Origin: an uncultured Pelagibacteraceae bacterium
GTDB taxonomy: Bacteria; Pseudomonadota; Alphaproteobacteria; Pelagibacterales; Pelagibacteraceae
Assembly: GCA_902569055.1 (NCBI GenBank)
Contig: CACFSU010000003.1
Coordinates: forward strand, 1-64,000
Length of the DNA stretch: 64,000 nt
Reading direction: 5' to 3'
The notes below the pieces were generated by a model, which was not told the origin of the DNA, searched no databases, and saw only the letters and a list, made by a program, of their open reading frames with translations. Below are positions 36,749 through 43,419 of this stretch, piece after piece. Both the position numbers and the translations under genes were made by a program. Positions within the stretch are counted from its first letter, which is position 1. The number at the start of each line of letters is the position of its first letter.

Positions 36749-37308
36749 AATTTTTAGAAAAATACAATAATAGCAAAAATATTAGATTTAAATCATTTGA
36801 GGAAACTTTAAAAATTTCTTTCAACAGAGGCTTTAAATCGATAGTCGAAACAGGTACAGCAAGAGGAAAAACAAAATTTTTTTTTATAAAAAGATATAAT
36901 TGGAAAGATGGTATGAGCACTCCTATGTTCGCCGAATATGCAAAATTTATTATGGGTAAACTTCATACTTGTGATATATCCTCAGAAAATATTGAAAATG
37001 CTAAAAAATTTACTAGTGATTTTTCTGAATATATAGAATTTTATATCAAAGATAGCTTAGTTTTTTTAAAAGAATTTGAATATCCAATTGATTTATTATA
37101 CTTAGATTCCTTAGATGGTCATGATCCTATTGCTGCATCAAATCATCAATTAAAAGAGGCTCAAATTGCGATTAAAAAACTTCACGACAAATCATTAATT
37201 TTATTGGATGATAAAGGATCAAAAACAAATCTATCAATTGATTTTTTAACAAAAAATAATTTTAAGATTATTTATGAAACAAATCATCAAGTTCTTTTAT
37301 CTCTATAA
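36745..37308 (+). CDS. Class I SAM-dependent methyltransferase-like protein
   Basis: A 187-residue Rossmann-fold protein. It shows a glycine-poor motif I (SIVETGTARGKTKFF, about residues 32-46), an acidic motif II (HTCDISSENIENA, about 73-85), and later IDLLYLDSLDGHDP (about 112-125) and LILLDDKG. These fit the Methyltransf_24 or cephalosporin-hydroxylase-like group that often decorates sugars. Catalytic activity is not proven. It overlaps the GT9 gene by 4 bp and converges with the FkbM gene 8 bp away. Confidence 0.68.
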   Translation: MKFLEKYNNSKNIRFKSFEETLKISFNRGFKSIVETGTARGKTKFFFIKRYNWKDGMSTPMFAEYAKFIMGKLHTCDISSENIENAKKFTSDFSEYIEFYIKDSLVFLKEFEYPIDLLYLDSLDGHDPIAASNHQLKEAQIAIKKLHDKSLILLDDKGSKTNLSIDFLTKNNFKIIYETNHQVLLSL

Positions 37309-37315
37309 TTAAAGT

Positions 37316-38005
37316 TTATTTGTTCCTGGCAAAAATTAAATCAGCATTAACCCAGTTTATTAATTTATAATTATTATTTATTAATAATTTATATAAATTT
37401 GATTTTGTTATATTTTCTAATGAAAGATTATATGTTTCTAAATCTTTAATATTAATGTCGGTAATTTCTGTAACAATAATATCTATATCAAATTTATTAA
37501 AGTTAAAATTTTTCAAAGCCTCGTATTCGTAATTTTCAATATCAATGGTCAACAAATCTATTTTCGACACTTTGAATTTTGAATTTTCAATAATACTATT
37601 TAATGACTTTCCTTTTATTTTTTTTATTTCTTGAAAATTATTATTCCTACTTTCAACTAATTCTTTGCTAATCGTATTTATTGCTGATCTATTATGATAA
37701 AAAAAAAGATCTTTTTCTTCATTATCATAAGAAGTTACTAATGTTTGTATATTCAAGTCTCTAGTTCTTAATTCATCAAATTGCTTTATCGACTCTTGAT
37801 CTAAATCAATATTAATACCACTCCATCCTTTTTTGTATAATAAATATGTATTGTTATATTTAATTGGATGATTGCATCCCACGTCAATAAATATACCTTT
37901 TTTTTTCTTTTTAAATATTCTTTCAATAACTAAATCAACGTTGCTTAATGAATAAGATTTTTTAGAATACTTTTCATAATAAATCTTTTTTAAATAATTT
38001 ATCAT
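37316..38005 (-). CDS. FkbM family methyltransferase
   Basis: A 229-residue methyltransferase of the FkbM type, usually acting on hydroxyls of sugars or polyketides. Motif I is FIDVGCNHPIKYNNTYLLYK (about residues 40-59), a second Asp is in INIDLDQESIK, and a late LLTIDIENYEYEAL motif (about 148-161) is diagnostic. It lies 2 bp downstream of the integrase gene on the same strand, so the two are probably co-transcribed, which ties a surface-modification gene to a recombinase. Confidence 0.85.
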   Translation of the reverse strand: MINYLKKIYYEKYSKKSYSLSNVDLVIERIFKKKKKGIFIDVGCNHPIKYNNTYLLYKKGWSGINIDLDQESIKQFDELRTRDLNIQTLVTSYDNEEKDLFFYHNRSAINTISKELVESRNNNFQEIKKIKGKSLNSIIENSKFKVSKIDLLTIDIENYEYEALKNFNFNKFDIDIIVTEITDINIKDLETYNLSLENITKSNLYKLLINNNYKLINWVNADLIFARNK

Positions 38006-38007
38006 TT

Positions 38008-38913
38008 TTATAATTTTATTTTATTTAAAGCATTATTTTTGAACAAATTTGCTTCTTGAATATATCTTCTTACCATTTGTGTAGTTTTATGGCCCGTCAT
38101 AGTCATAATATTCCTTTCCTCAGCACCAAACTCTGCTGCAGTAGTAGCAAAACCTGATCTTAGACTATGTCCAGCATATTTTGATGGATCTAAACCTGCC
38201 ATTTCAGCGTATTTTTTAATTATTAAAGCTACTGATTTATCTGAAATTTCAAAAATTTTTCCCTGATTCTTATCTACAAGTTTACAATTAATATAATTTT
38301 TAAGCGTTATAACAGGACAAAATTCTTGATTATCAAAATAGGGGATTGCTTTAACTGCCCCTTCACCAGATTGATCAGTTTTAGATCTCTTAATTAAAAT
38401 TTTAACACCTTCAGGCACAAATTCTACATCTTCATGATAGATGTTAACCAGTTCAGATCTTCTAAAACCACCTGCGAAACCTATTAAGATTAATGCTTTA
38501 TCTCTAATTTTTTCTTTATCTATTGCTTTAATTATTAATTTTAAATCATTGATTAATATAGGTTTTTTTGCTTTTTGTCTTGAACCTAAAGTTCTCTTAA
38601 TTCCATGTAAATTCTCCATTATGATTGGATGTTTGGTATCAATATAATGTCCTTTTAACTTATGAATAACACTTATTGAGGCTATTCTTCTTTTTAAAGT
38701 ACTAAATTTTGATGATTTTGATAGATATGTAATATATAGTGCAATAATTTTAGGCTCAGTTGGGAGATACTGAAACCCATTTTTAGCACAGAATGAGGAA
38801 AAATCTCTAAAATCAGCTTTATAAGCTCTCAAAGTATTATGAGCCTTTGAATTTTTTAAATTATTTAAAGTCTCAATTTCTAAGCTTTTTACATCAGTAA
38901 TTAAATTATTCAT
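38008..38913 (-). CDS. Tyrosine recombinase / phage-type integrase
   Basis: A 301-residue site-specific recombinase. The N-terminal SAM-like core-binding domain (about residues 1-95) includes HNTLRAYKADFRDFSSFCA. The catalytic domain holds Arg I in GFAGGFRRSEL (about residue 152), a Lys-bearing beta hairpin with KRSKTDQSGEG, the HSLRSGFATTAAE box (about 249), a GH dyad in MTGHKTT (about 273) and the nucleophile Tyr in MVRRYIQEA (about 284). All six catalytic positions look present, so it is probably active. A perfect 9-bp inverted repeat lies just upstream of its start. Confidence 0.92.
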   Translation of the reverse strand: MNNLITDVKSLEIETLNNLKNSKAHNTLRAYKADFRDFSSFCAKNGFQYLPTEPKIIALYITYLSKSSKFSTLKRRIASISVIHKLKGHYIDTKHPIIMENLHGIKRTLGSRQKAKKPILINDLKLIIKAIDKEKIRDKALILIGFAGGFRRSELVNIYHEDVEFVPEGVKILIKRSKTDQSGEGAVKAIPYFDNQEFCPVITLKNYINCKLVDKNQGKIFEISDKSVALIIKKYAEMAGLDPSKYAGHSLRSGFATTAAEFGAEERNIMTMTGHKTTQMVRRYIQEANLFKNNALNKIKL

Positions 38914-38919
38914 AAATTT

Positions 38920-38944
38920 TTCCGATAACCATTAATTATCGGAA
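38920..38944. repeat. dif/att-like inverted repeat upstream of the integrase
   Basis: TTCCGATAA (38920-38928) and TTATCGGAA (38936-38944) form perfect 9-bp arms around a 7-bp centre (CCATTAA). The inner ends ATAA...TTAT resemble XerCD dif arms, and spacing of 6-8 bp is typical of tyrosine-recombinase crossover sites. It lies 6 bp upstream of the integrase ATG. It could instead be an operator or an mRNA hairpin. Site function is inferred. Confidence 0.55.
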
Positions 38945-38992
38945 TACATATATTAGATGATTTTTGATGTCAATAGTTTAAATTAAAAAAAT

Positions 38993-39169
38993 ATGGGTTC
39001 AATTGATGGAGAAATTCCTGCTTTATGGTTTCTAATTAGTTCGATTGGTTTTGTTATTTTAACGTTTATACAATATAGAAATACCGGTAAGAGCTTTAAC
39101 ACAATATTTTTGTCTATAATGGCAATAATATTTTTTATTAGTTATATAATTTTACTAATCCCACACTAG
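38993..39169 (+). CDS. Small two-helix membrane protein, unknown function
   Basis: A 58-residue open reading frame with an ATG start at 38993. The N-terminus MGSIDGEIPA is acidic, followed by two hydrophobic helices (about residues 11-26 and 38-55) separated by a short polar, basic turn (QYRNTGKSF), and it ends LLIPH. The layout (acidic lead, helix, polar loop, helix) looks like a real membrane protein rather than chance, and the surrounding DNA has no competing frame. No Shine-Dalgarno is evident. No family is recognised. It sits between the integrase and the structured RNA. Confidence 0.6.
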   Translation: MGSIDGEIPALWFLISSIGFVILTFIQYRNTGKSFNTIFLSIMAIIFFISYIILLIPH

Positions 39170-39240
39170 AAAAGTTATTAACATAACCTGTTGAAAAGTA
39201 AGTAAATTCAACAATTAAGTGATACCTTATTTAAAATAAA

Positions 39241-39392
39241 TGTTGTAGAGTGATTTTAACTTAAGAGGCAACTCTTAACTGGCCAGCCAGAGAAAGGCCG
39301 AGAGGCTCAAGTCTGGAGGGCAGAAAACCCTGTAAAGCAGCGCTAAACATATGGGGTGGTAGGTTCGGCGGTAGCGCATACAACGACGAACC
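39241..39392 (+). ncRNA. Structured RNA of unidentified class
   Basis: This segment is GC-richer than its surroundings and full of helices. A long-range stem joins 39241-39247 to 39379-39385. Hairpins: TTAAGAG-GCAA-CTCTTAA (39261-39278); CCAGA/TCTGG (39287-39291/39312-39316) enclosing GCC-GAGA-GGC; AGGG/CCCT (39317-39331); and GCGCTA/TAGCGC (39340-39345/39372-39377). GGTTCG (39362-39367) can pair with CGAACC (39387-39392), which would create a pseudoknot. GCAA and GAGA tetraloops suggest tertiary docking. A likely -10 (TAAAAT, 39232-39237) precedes it and a strong terminator follows. It is not RNase P, SRP, 6S or tmRNA by the motifs I can check. Confidence 0.65.
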
Positions 39393-39400
39393 ATAAAATT

Positions 39401-39446
39401 CTGATCTTTACACCTTAAAAAGTGTAAAGTATCAGGGTTTTTTTTT
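39401..39446 (+). terminator. Intrinsic terminator abutting the MGMT start
   Basis: CTTTACAC/GTGTAAAG (39406-39413/39422-39429) is extended by CTGAT/ATCAG (39401-39405/39431-39435) with one bulged T, for 13 bp in all, followed by GG and nine T. The ATG of the next gene begins right after the T run, so the terminator would end the structured RNA or attenuate the downstream gene. Confidence 0.85.
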
Positions 39447-39725
39447 ATGAAAAAATTCTCCCCTACTAAATTTCAACTAAAAGTCTGGAAATATCTTAAA
39501 ACTATACCAAAAGGTAAAGTAAAAACCTATAAAGAAGTAGCTGTCGGCGTAAAAAGCCCTAAATCAGCTCGTGCTGTAGCTAATGCTTGTGCTAAAAACC
39601 CATATGCTCCTAAAATACCTTGTCATAGGGTGATTAGATCTGATGGAGCTCTTGGGGGCTATTCTGGTAAAGGTGGAATTAAGCAAAAACTCAGATTACT
39701 AAAATCTGAAAAGGTAGTAATTTAG
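39447..39725 (+). CDS. MGMT-like alkylguanine DNA alkyltransferase, minimal domain
   Basis: A 92-residue protein made only of the DNA-binding/active-site domain of O6-alkylguanine-DNA alkyltransferase. The recognition helix region is KSARAVANACAKNP (about residues 45-58) and the acceptor Cys is in KIPCHRVIRSDGALGGYSGK (about residue 67). Because the Cys is kept, it is not an ATL-type protein (which has Trp here). The N-terminal RNase H-like domain is missing. Nine T of a terminator precede the ATG, and the AGGG within the stem base (39434-39437) is the only Shine-Dalgarno candidate. Confidence 0.85.
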   Translation: MKKFSPTKFQLKVWKYLKTIPKGKVKTYKEVAVGVKSPKSARAVANACAKNPYAPKIPCHRVIRSDGALGGYSGKGGIKQKLRLLKSEKVVI

Positions 39726-40185
39726 CTATATTTTAAGGACTTTTTACGAAAAAAAAATCAGTAAAATCAACATTTTTTTATCATTTTATATGTTTCCCTC
39801 TTAAATAGTATATTTCACCCTTCAGTTGTGCCATATACAAGCTTATAGCCAAAATAGACCCCTCTATGGCCGTTTAAATGGCATATTCAATTAGTGCATC
39901 TCTCTACTATTCAACAATATCAACATTTTTAGCTTTCCTAATTTACAAATTATTTCATGATCATAATGTTAAAAAAACCCTTATTTTAAACAATTATTTA
40001 ATTTTTTTCATAATTAGCAAAAAATCCAAACAATTATTTAGTAAATAAATGTATTTTAATTTTAAATAATTCAAAATAATCTAATAATGATATTATTTAT
40101 TCTATTAATAAAATGTAATAAATACAATAATTTACTATATATACTTAATGCAATACTTTATATATTAGTAAATAAATATTACCTA
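39726..40185. repeat. Non-coding AT-rich stretch with short direct repeats
   Basis: No credible gene was found in these 460 bp between convergent genes. Three direct repeats were seen: ATCAACATTTTT at 39766-39777 and 39919-39930; AAACAATTATTTA at 39988-40000 and 40028-40040; and TTAGTAAATAAAT at 40038-40050 and 40165-40177. Some chance repetition is expected at this AT content, but this is the longest unannotated gap in the window and it closes the accessory region. Confidence 0.5.
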
Positions 40186-41037
40186 TTATTTAACTTTTTG
40201 GAGAAAATTCTCTCTTCTTGAAATATAAATTCCACTTAATATGATAATAAATAATCCTAAGAAGGTCCAATTATCAGGAAAATCGCTAAAAAAATAATAC
40301 CCTATAATGATATTTGTAATGATTTCAAAATAGCTGAATGGAGCTAGTTTAGAGGCATCAGCGTATTTCAAAGATAGAATAAGAAATAAATGGCCTATAC
40401 ATGCAAATATACCAATAGCTGCCATCATAGACCACTGGTTTATAGTAGGTTTAACCCAAACGAATGGCATTACTGTAGATATAATTATGGCCCCTACTAA
40501 GCCAGTTAACAATAAAGTTAATAAAGGATTGTCTGAACTACTTAGTTTACGAGTTATAATTAAATAAAAGCCGTACATTACACCTGTACCAAGTGCTGCT
40601 AAACTCGCGATGTTTATCTCTAAAAAACCAGGTCGAATAACAACTAAAGATCCTACAAATCCAATAATTACTGCTGACCACCTCTTGAAACCTACTTTTT
40701 CCTCTAAAAAAATTGGAGAAAAAGCAGTGACTATTAATGGGGCAATAAATGCTAAAGTTAAAGCTTTAGCTAAAGATATAACTGAAATAGCATAAAAAAA
40801 ACAAATGTTAGCACTTAATAATATTAAACCTCTAATAAACTGTAATTTAGGTTTATCAGTCCAAACTAAATTTTGCCTAAAAAATAAAAACATTATTGGT
40901 AGAGTGAATACAACAGTAAAAAAATATCTTGCCCAAGTAATTTGTAAAACTGGAAGGTCTGAACTTAAATATTTAGCAAAACCGTCCATTATAGGAAGCA
41001 TTACCCATGCTAATAGGTTAAAAATAATAGCCTTCAT
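40186..41037 (-). CDS. EamA family (DMT superfamily) transporter
   Basis: A 283-residue permease with ten membrane helices in two EamA repeats (about residues 1-135 and 145-275). Typical segments include LPVLQITWARYFF, the AKALTLAFIAPLIV helix and FLEEKVGFKRWSAVIIGFVGS. The second repeat ends with YADASKLAPFSYFE. Such proteins export or import amino acids, purines or other metabolites, but the substrate cannot be told from sequence. It differs from the RarD-type protein at 20.4 kb. It is the first core-side gene after the accessory region. Confidence 0.85.
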   Translation of the reverse strand: MKAIIFNLLAWVMLPIMDGFAKYLSSDLPVLQITWARYFFTVVFTLPIMFLFFRQNLVWTDKPKLQFIRGLILLSANICFFYAISVISLAKALTLAFIAPLIVTAFSPIFLEEKVGFKRWSAVIIGFVGSLVVIRPGFLEINIASLAALGTGVMYGFYLIITRKLSSSDNPLLTLLLTGLVGAIIISTVMPFVWVKPTINQWSMMAAIGIFACIGHLFLILSLKYADASKLAPFSYFEIITNIIIGYYFFSDFPDNWTFLGLFIIILSGIYISRRENFLQKVK

Positions 41038-41053
41038 TTAGCTACGATATAGG

Positions 41054-41956
41054 TTAATTAAAGTACTTTAAAGCAAAGAATACGACTAAAGGTATAGTTA
41101 TAAATGACATTAAAGTAGATACCACAATCATGCTAGCAACATTATCAACTATTTTTTTTGGAGAGTAAATTGATCCGACAAGATAATTCAAAATTGCACT
41201 TGGCATAGAACATTGAATAAGCAGAACACCTGCTGCAAATCCCTCTAATTCAAAATATAAAATTAGTAGATAGCCTATTATGGGTCCTAAAATCACACGA
41301 CCAATAGAAGAAAATATTGCTTTATTAAGAGAAAAAACTTTTAATCTTGTAAGAGCTATTCCTAAAGACATTAAAATTAAAAAAATCGTGGCATACATAA
41401 GTAGAAAAGTAGTATTTTCAACAAAAGCAGGGATTCTCAAGTCATAATAAAGAAGTGAAACTGACAAGATAATAGCATAAAAAGGAGGGCTTTTAATAAT
41501 TACATCAATACTAAATTTTCTATCAGCTAGAAAAACACCGAGTGTAAAGTGACATAATATAATTAAAGCAGAAATTGCAGCGGAAACGCCTAATCCTTGA
41601 GAACCATAAGCAAATAAACATATTGGTAAACCCATATTTCCAGTATTAGGCATTATAAAAGGAGGTAATTCTCTTATTATATCTTTAGTATTTTGAATAA
41701 ATAAAAAGACAATACCTACAACGGAAAACCCAACTATAGCTATTAAGTAATACCAAAAATAATCTTTGAAAATATAAAATGAGATATTAACAGGATTAAG
41801 GGCGTAAATTATCATTGCAGGAGTGCCCACATTAGCTGCAAAGTTAGTAATGAATGCAGTATCAATTTTAGGGTTTTTCTTACCTAAATAATATCCAATT
41901 CCAACTACAAAAAAAACAGGAAATAAAACTTCAAAAAGTTTTAAATAAATTTCCAT
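41054..41956 (-). CDS. AEC family transporter
   Basis: A 300-residue auxin efflux carrier family protein with about ten membrane helices. The family pattern is visible in the N-terminal VLFPVFFVVGIGYYLGKK segment (about residues 9-26), the conserved MPNTGNMGLPICLFAYG (about 102-118, with the Asn-Gly-Pro break in the helix) and the late QCSMPSAILNYLVGS. Bacterial members carry malate, malonate or other carboxylates; the substrate here is unknown. Its start shares a base with the hom stop. Confidence 0.87.
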   Translation of the reverse strand: MEIYLKLFEVLFPVFFVVGIGYYLGKKNPKIDTAFITNFAANVGTPAMIIYALNPVNISFYIFKDYFWYYLIAIVGFSVVGIVFLFIQNTKDIIRELPPFIMPNTGNMGLPICLFAYGSQGLGVSAAISALIILCHFTLGVFLADRKFSIDVIIKSPPFYAIILSVSLLYYDLRIPAFVENTTFLLMYATIFLILMSLGIALTRLKVFSLNKAIFSSIGRVILGPIIGYLLILYFELEGFAAGVLLIQCSMPSAILNYLVGSIYSPKKIVDNVASMIVVSTLMSFITIPLVVFFALKYFN

Positions 41957-43245
41957 TAATTAAAAATTCTAATTAATGTTGGTGATTTTAATATATATTT
42001 ATCTTTATTAATCATTTTTAGGCATCTCTGAATATTTAACTCAACAGTACTGTGTGTAATCATCACTATTGTAGCTTTTTTAGATTTTTGACTAGGTGTT
42101 TGAATTAATCTTTTTATAGAAATATTAAATTTTGCCAATTTATCAGTGATTTTTGACATAACACCTGGAACATCTTTAACCTCAAATCTTAAATACAAAG
42201 AGTTAGAATAATTATTTAAATTATAAGATCTTAATTTTTTTTGTTTACTATAAGAAATACCAAAAGGTTTTTTAATACCTCCTTTTAAAATTGAGAGTAA
42301 ATCAGATAATAATGATGAAGAAGTTGCTTCTGGTCCTGCTCCTTCGCCTTGAAGTATATTTACACCTACAGGTTTTCCCTTAAGGATTATTGCATTCATT
42401 ACACCATTAACATTACCTATGTAGGATTTCTTATTAACAAGACATGGATGAACTCTTTCAAAAAGTTTACCATTTATTAATTCTGTTAAACCTAATAATT
42501 TAATTCTCATTCCCAGTTGATTAGAAATTTTAATATCTTTTAAGTCAATATTCTCTATACCTTCCATCAAACACTTGTTTAAAGATATTTTAGAATTAAA
42601 ACTTAGTGAAGATAATATTCTAACTTTTGCTAAAGCATCATATCCATTTAAATCTAATTTTGGATTACCTGGTTCAGCATATCCCAATTTTTGTGCCTTA
42701 GTTAATACTTCTTTAAAATTAAGATTGGAATTTTCCATTTCTGACAAAATATAATTTGTTGTACCATTTAAGACTCCTGAAACTTTAGTGATTTTATTTG
42801 TAGCAAGACCTTCTTTTATAGTTTTGAGTATTGGGATACCTCCAGCAACGGAAGCTTCAAATTCTAAGTTGACATTGTTAATTTCAGCAACTTTACCCAA
42901 TTTATTTCCATGTTTTGCAATTAAAGCTTTATTTGGCGTTATTACATGTATTTTATTTTTTAAAGCTGTTTCAACTATTTTTTTTGATATGCCGTCAGGC
43001 TGACCGATTACTTCAAAAATTAAGTCTGGTTTAAGATTAATTATTTTAAGTGGGTTAGAATAAAATATATTTTTATTTATTTTATATTTTCTTTTTTTAT
43101 TTCGATTTTTAGCCGATATACCAATTATTTTTATTTTTTTTCCTGTTTTAATTAAAATATCTTTCTTTTTTAAATTTAGTTCTTGATACAAATAATTTCC
43201 AATTTGACCTAGACCAATTATTCCTATTTTAAAAGTTTTGCTCAT
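41956..43245 (-). CDS. hom: Homoserine dehydrogenase
   Basis: Hom reduces aspartate semialdehyde to homoserine for threonine and methionine. It has 429 residues. The NAD(P)-binding site is IGIIGLGQIGNYL (about residues 7-19), the catalytic domain has ASVAGGIPILKTIKEGLA (about 131-148) and GVLNGTTNYILSEM, and a C-terminal ACT domain (about 345-429) gives feedback control. Its product feeds MetY, encoded 2.3 kb away under SAM riboswitches. It lies directly downstream of the small lipoprotein gene. Confidence 0.95.
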   Translation of the reverse strand: MSKTFKIGIIGLGQIGNYLYQELNLKKKDILIKTGKKIKIIGISAKNRNKKRKYKINKNIFYSNPLKIINLKPDLIFEVIGQPDGISKKIVETALKNKIHVITPNKALIAKHGNKLGKVAEINNVNLEFEASVAGGIPILKTIKEGLATNKITKVSGVLNGTTNYILSEMENSNLNFKEVLTKAQKLGYAEPGNPKLDLNGYDALAKVRILSSLSFNSKISLNKCLMEGIENIDLKDIKISNQLGMRIKLLGLTELINGKLFERVHPCLVNKKSYIGNVNGVMNAIILKGKPVGVNILQGEGAGPEATSSSLLSDLLSILKGGIKKPFGISYSKQKKLRSYNLNNYSNSLYLRFEVKDVPGVMSKITDKLAKFNISIKRLIQTPSQKSKKATIVMITHSTVELNIQRCLKMINKDKYILKSPTLIRIFN

Positions 43246-43419
43246 TTATTTATCGATATTTGGATAAGGGGTATTAATTGCATATTCTTCAAGCTTTATT
43301 TTAAATTCCTCAATAGTCATATTATTCGAAAAATTTAACGTAGATATATTTATTTTATTATTATCATTAACATAAGTACATCCACTCATTAAAAAAAATA
43401 ATATTAGTATTTTTTTCAT
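43246..43419 (-). CDS. Small lipoprotein between argC and hom
   Basis: A 57-residue reading frame below usual gene-calling size. It begins MKKILILFFLMSGC, a complete lipoprotein signal with lipobox MSGC (Cys about residue 14), and continues TYVNDNN then a short acidic region ending PYPNIDK. The ATG overlaps the argC stop by 4 bp (ATGA), and its stop abuts the hom start, so it is embedded in an argC-lpp-hom transcript. No family is recognised. Confidence 0.72.
   Translation of the reverse strand: MKKILILFFLMSGCTYVNDNNKINISTLNFSNNMTIEEFKIKLEEYAINTPYPNIDK

Noticed and set aside
39241-39446. Considered tmRNA (two-piece alphaproteobacterial form), RNase P RNA, SRP RNA and 6S RNA for the structured RNA
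   Set aside because: No tag reading frame ending in an ANDN...A-type peptide and no T arm followed by a 7-nt acceptor strand before the CCA; no RNase P GAGGAAAGTCC core; no SRP apical motif; several short hairpins where 6S has one long bulged rod.
39987-40050. Replication origin or DnaA-box cluster in the AT-rich gap
   Set aside because: No TTATNCACA boxes are present and the repeats are AT-only, so there is no positive evidence.
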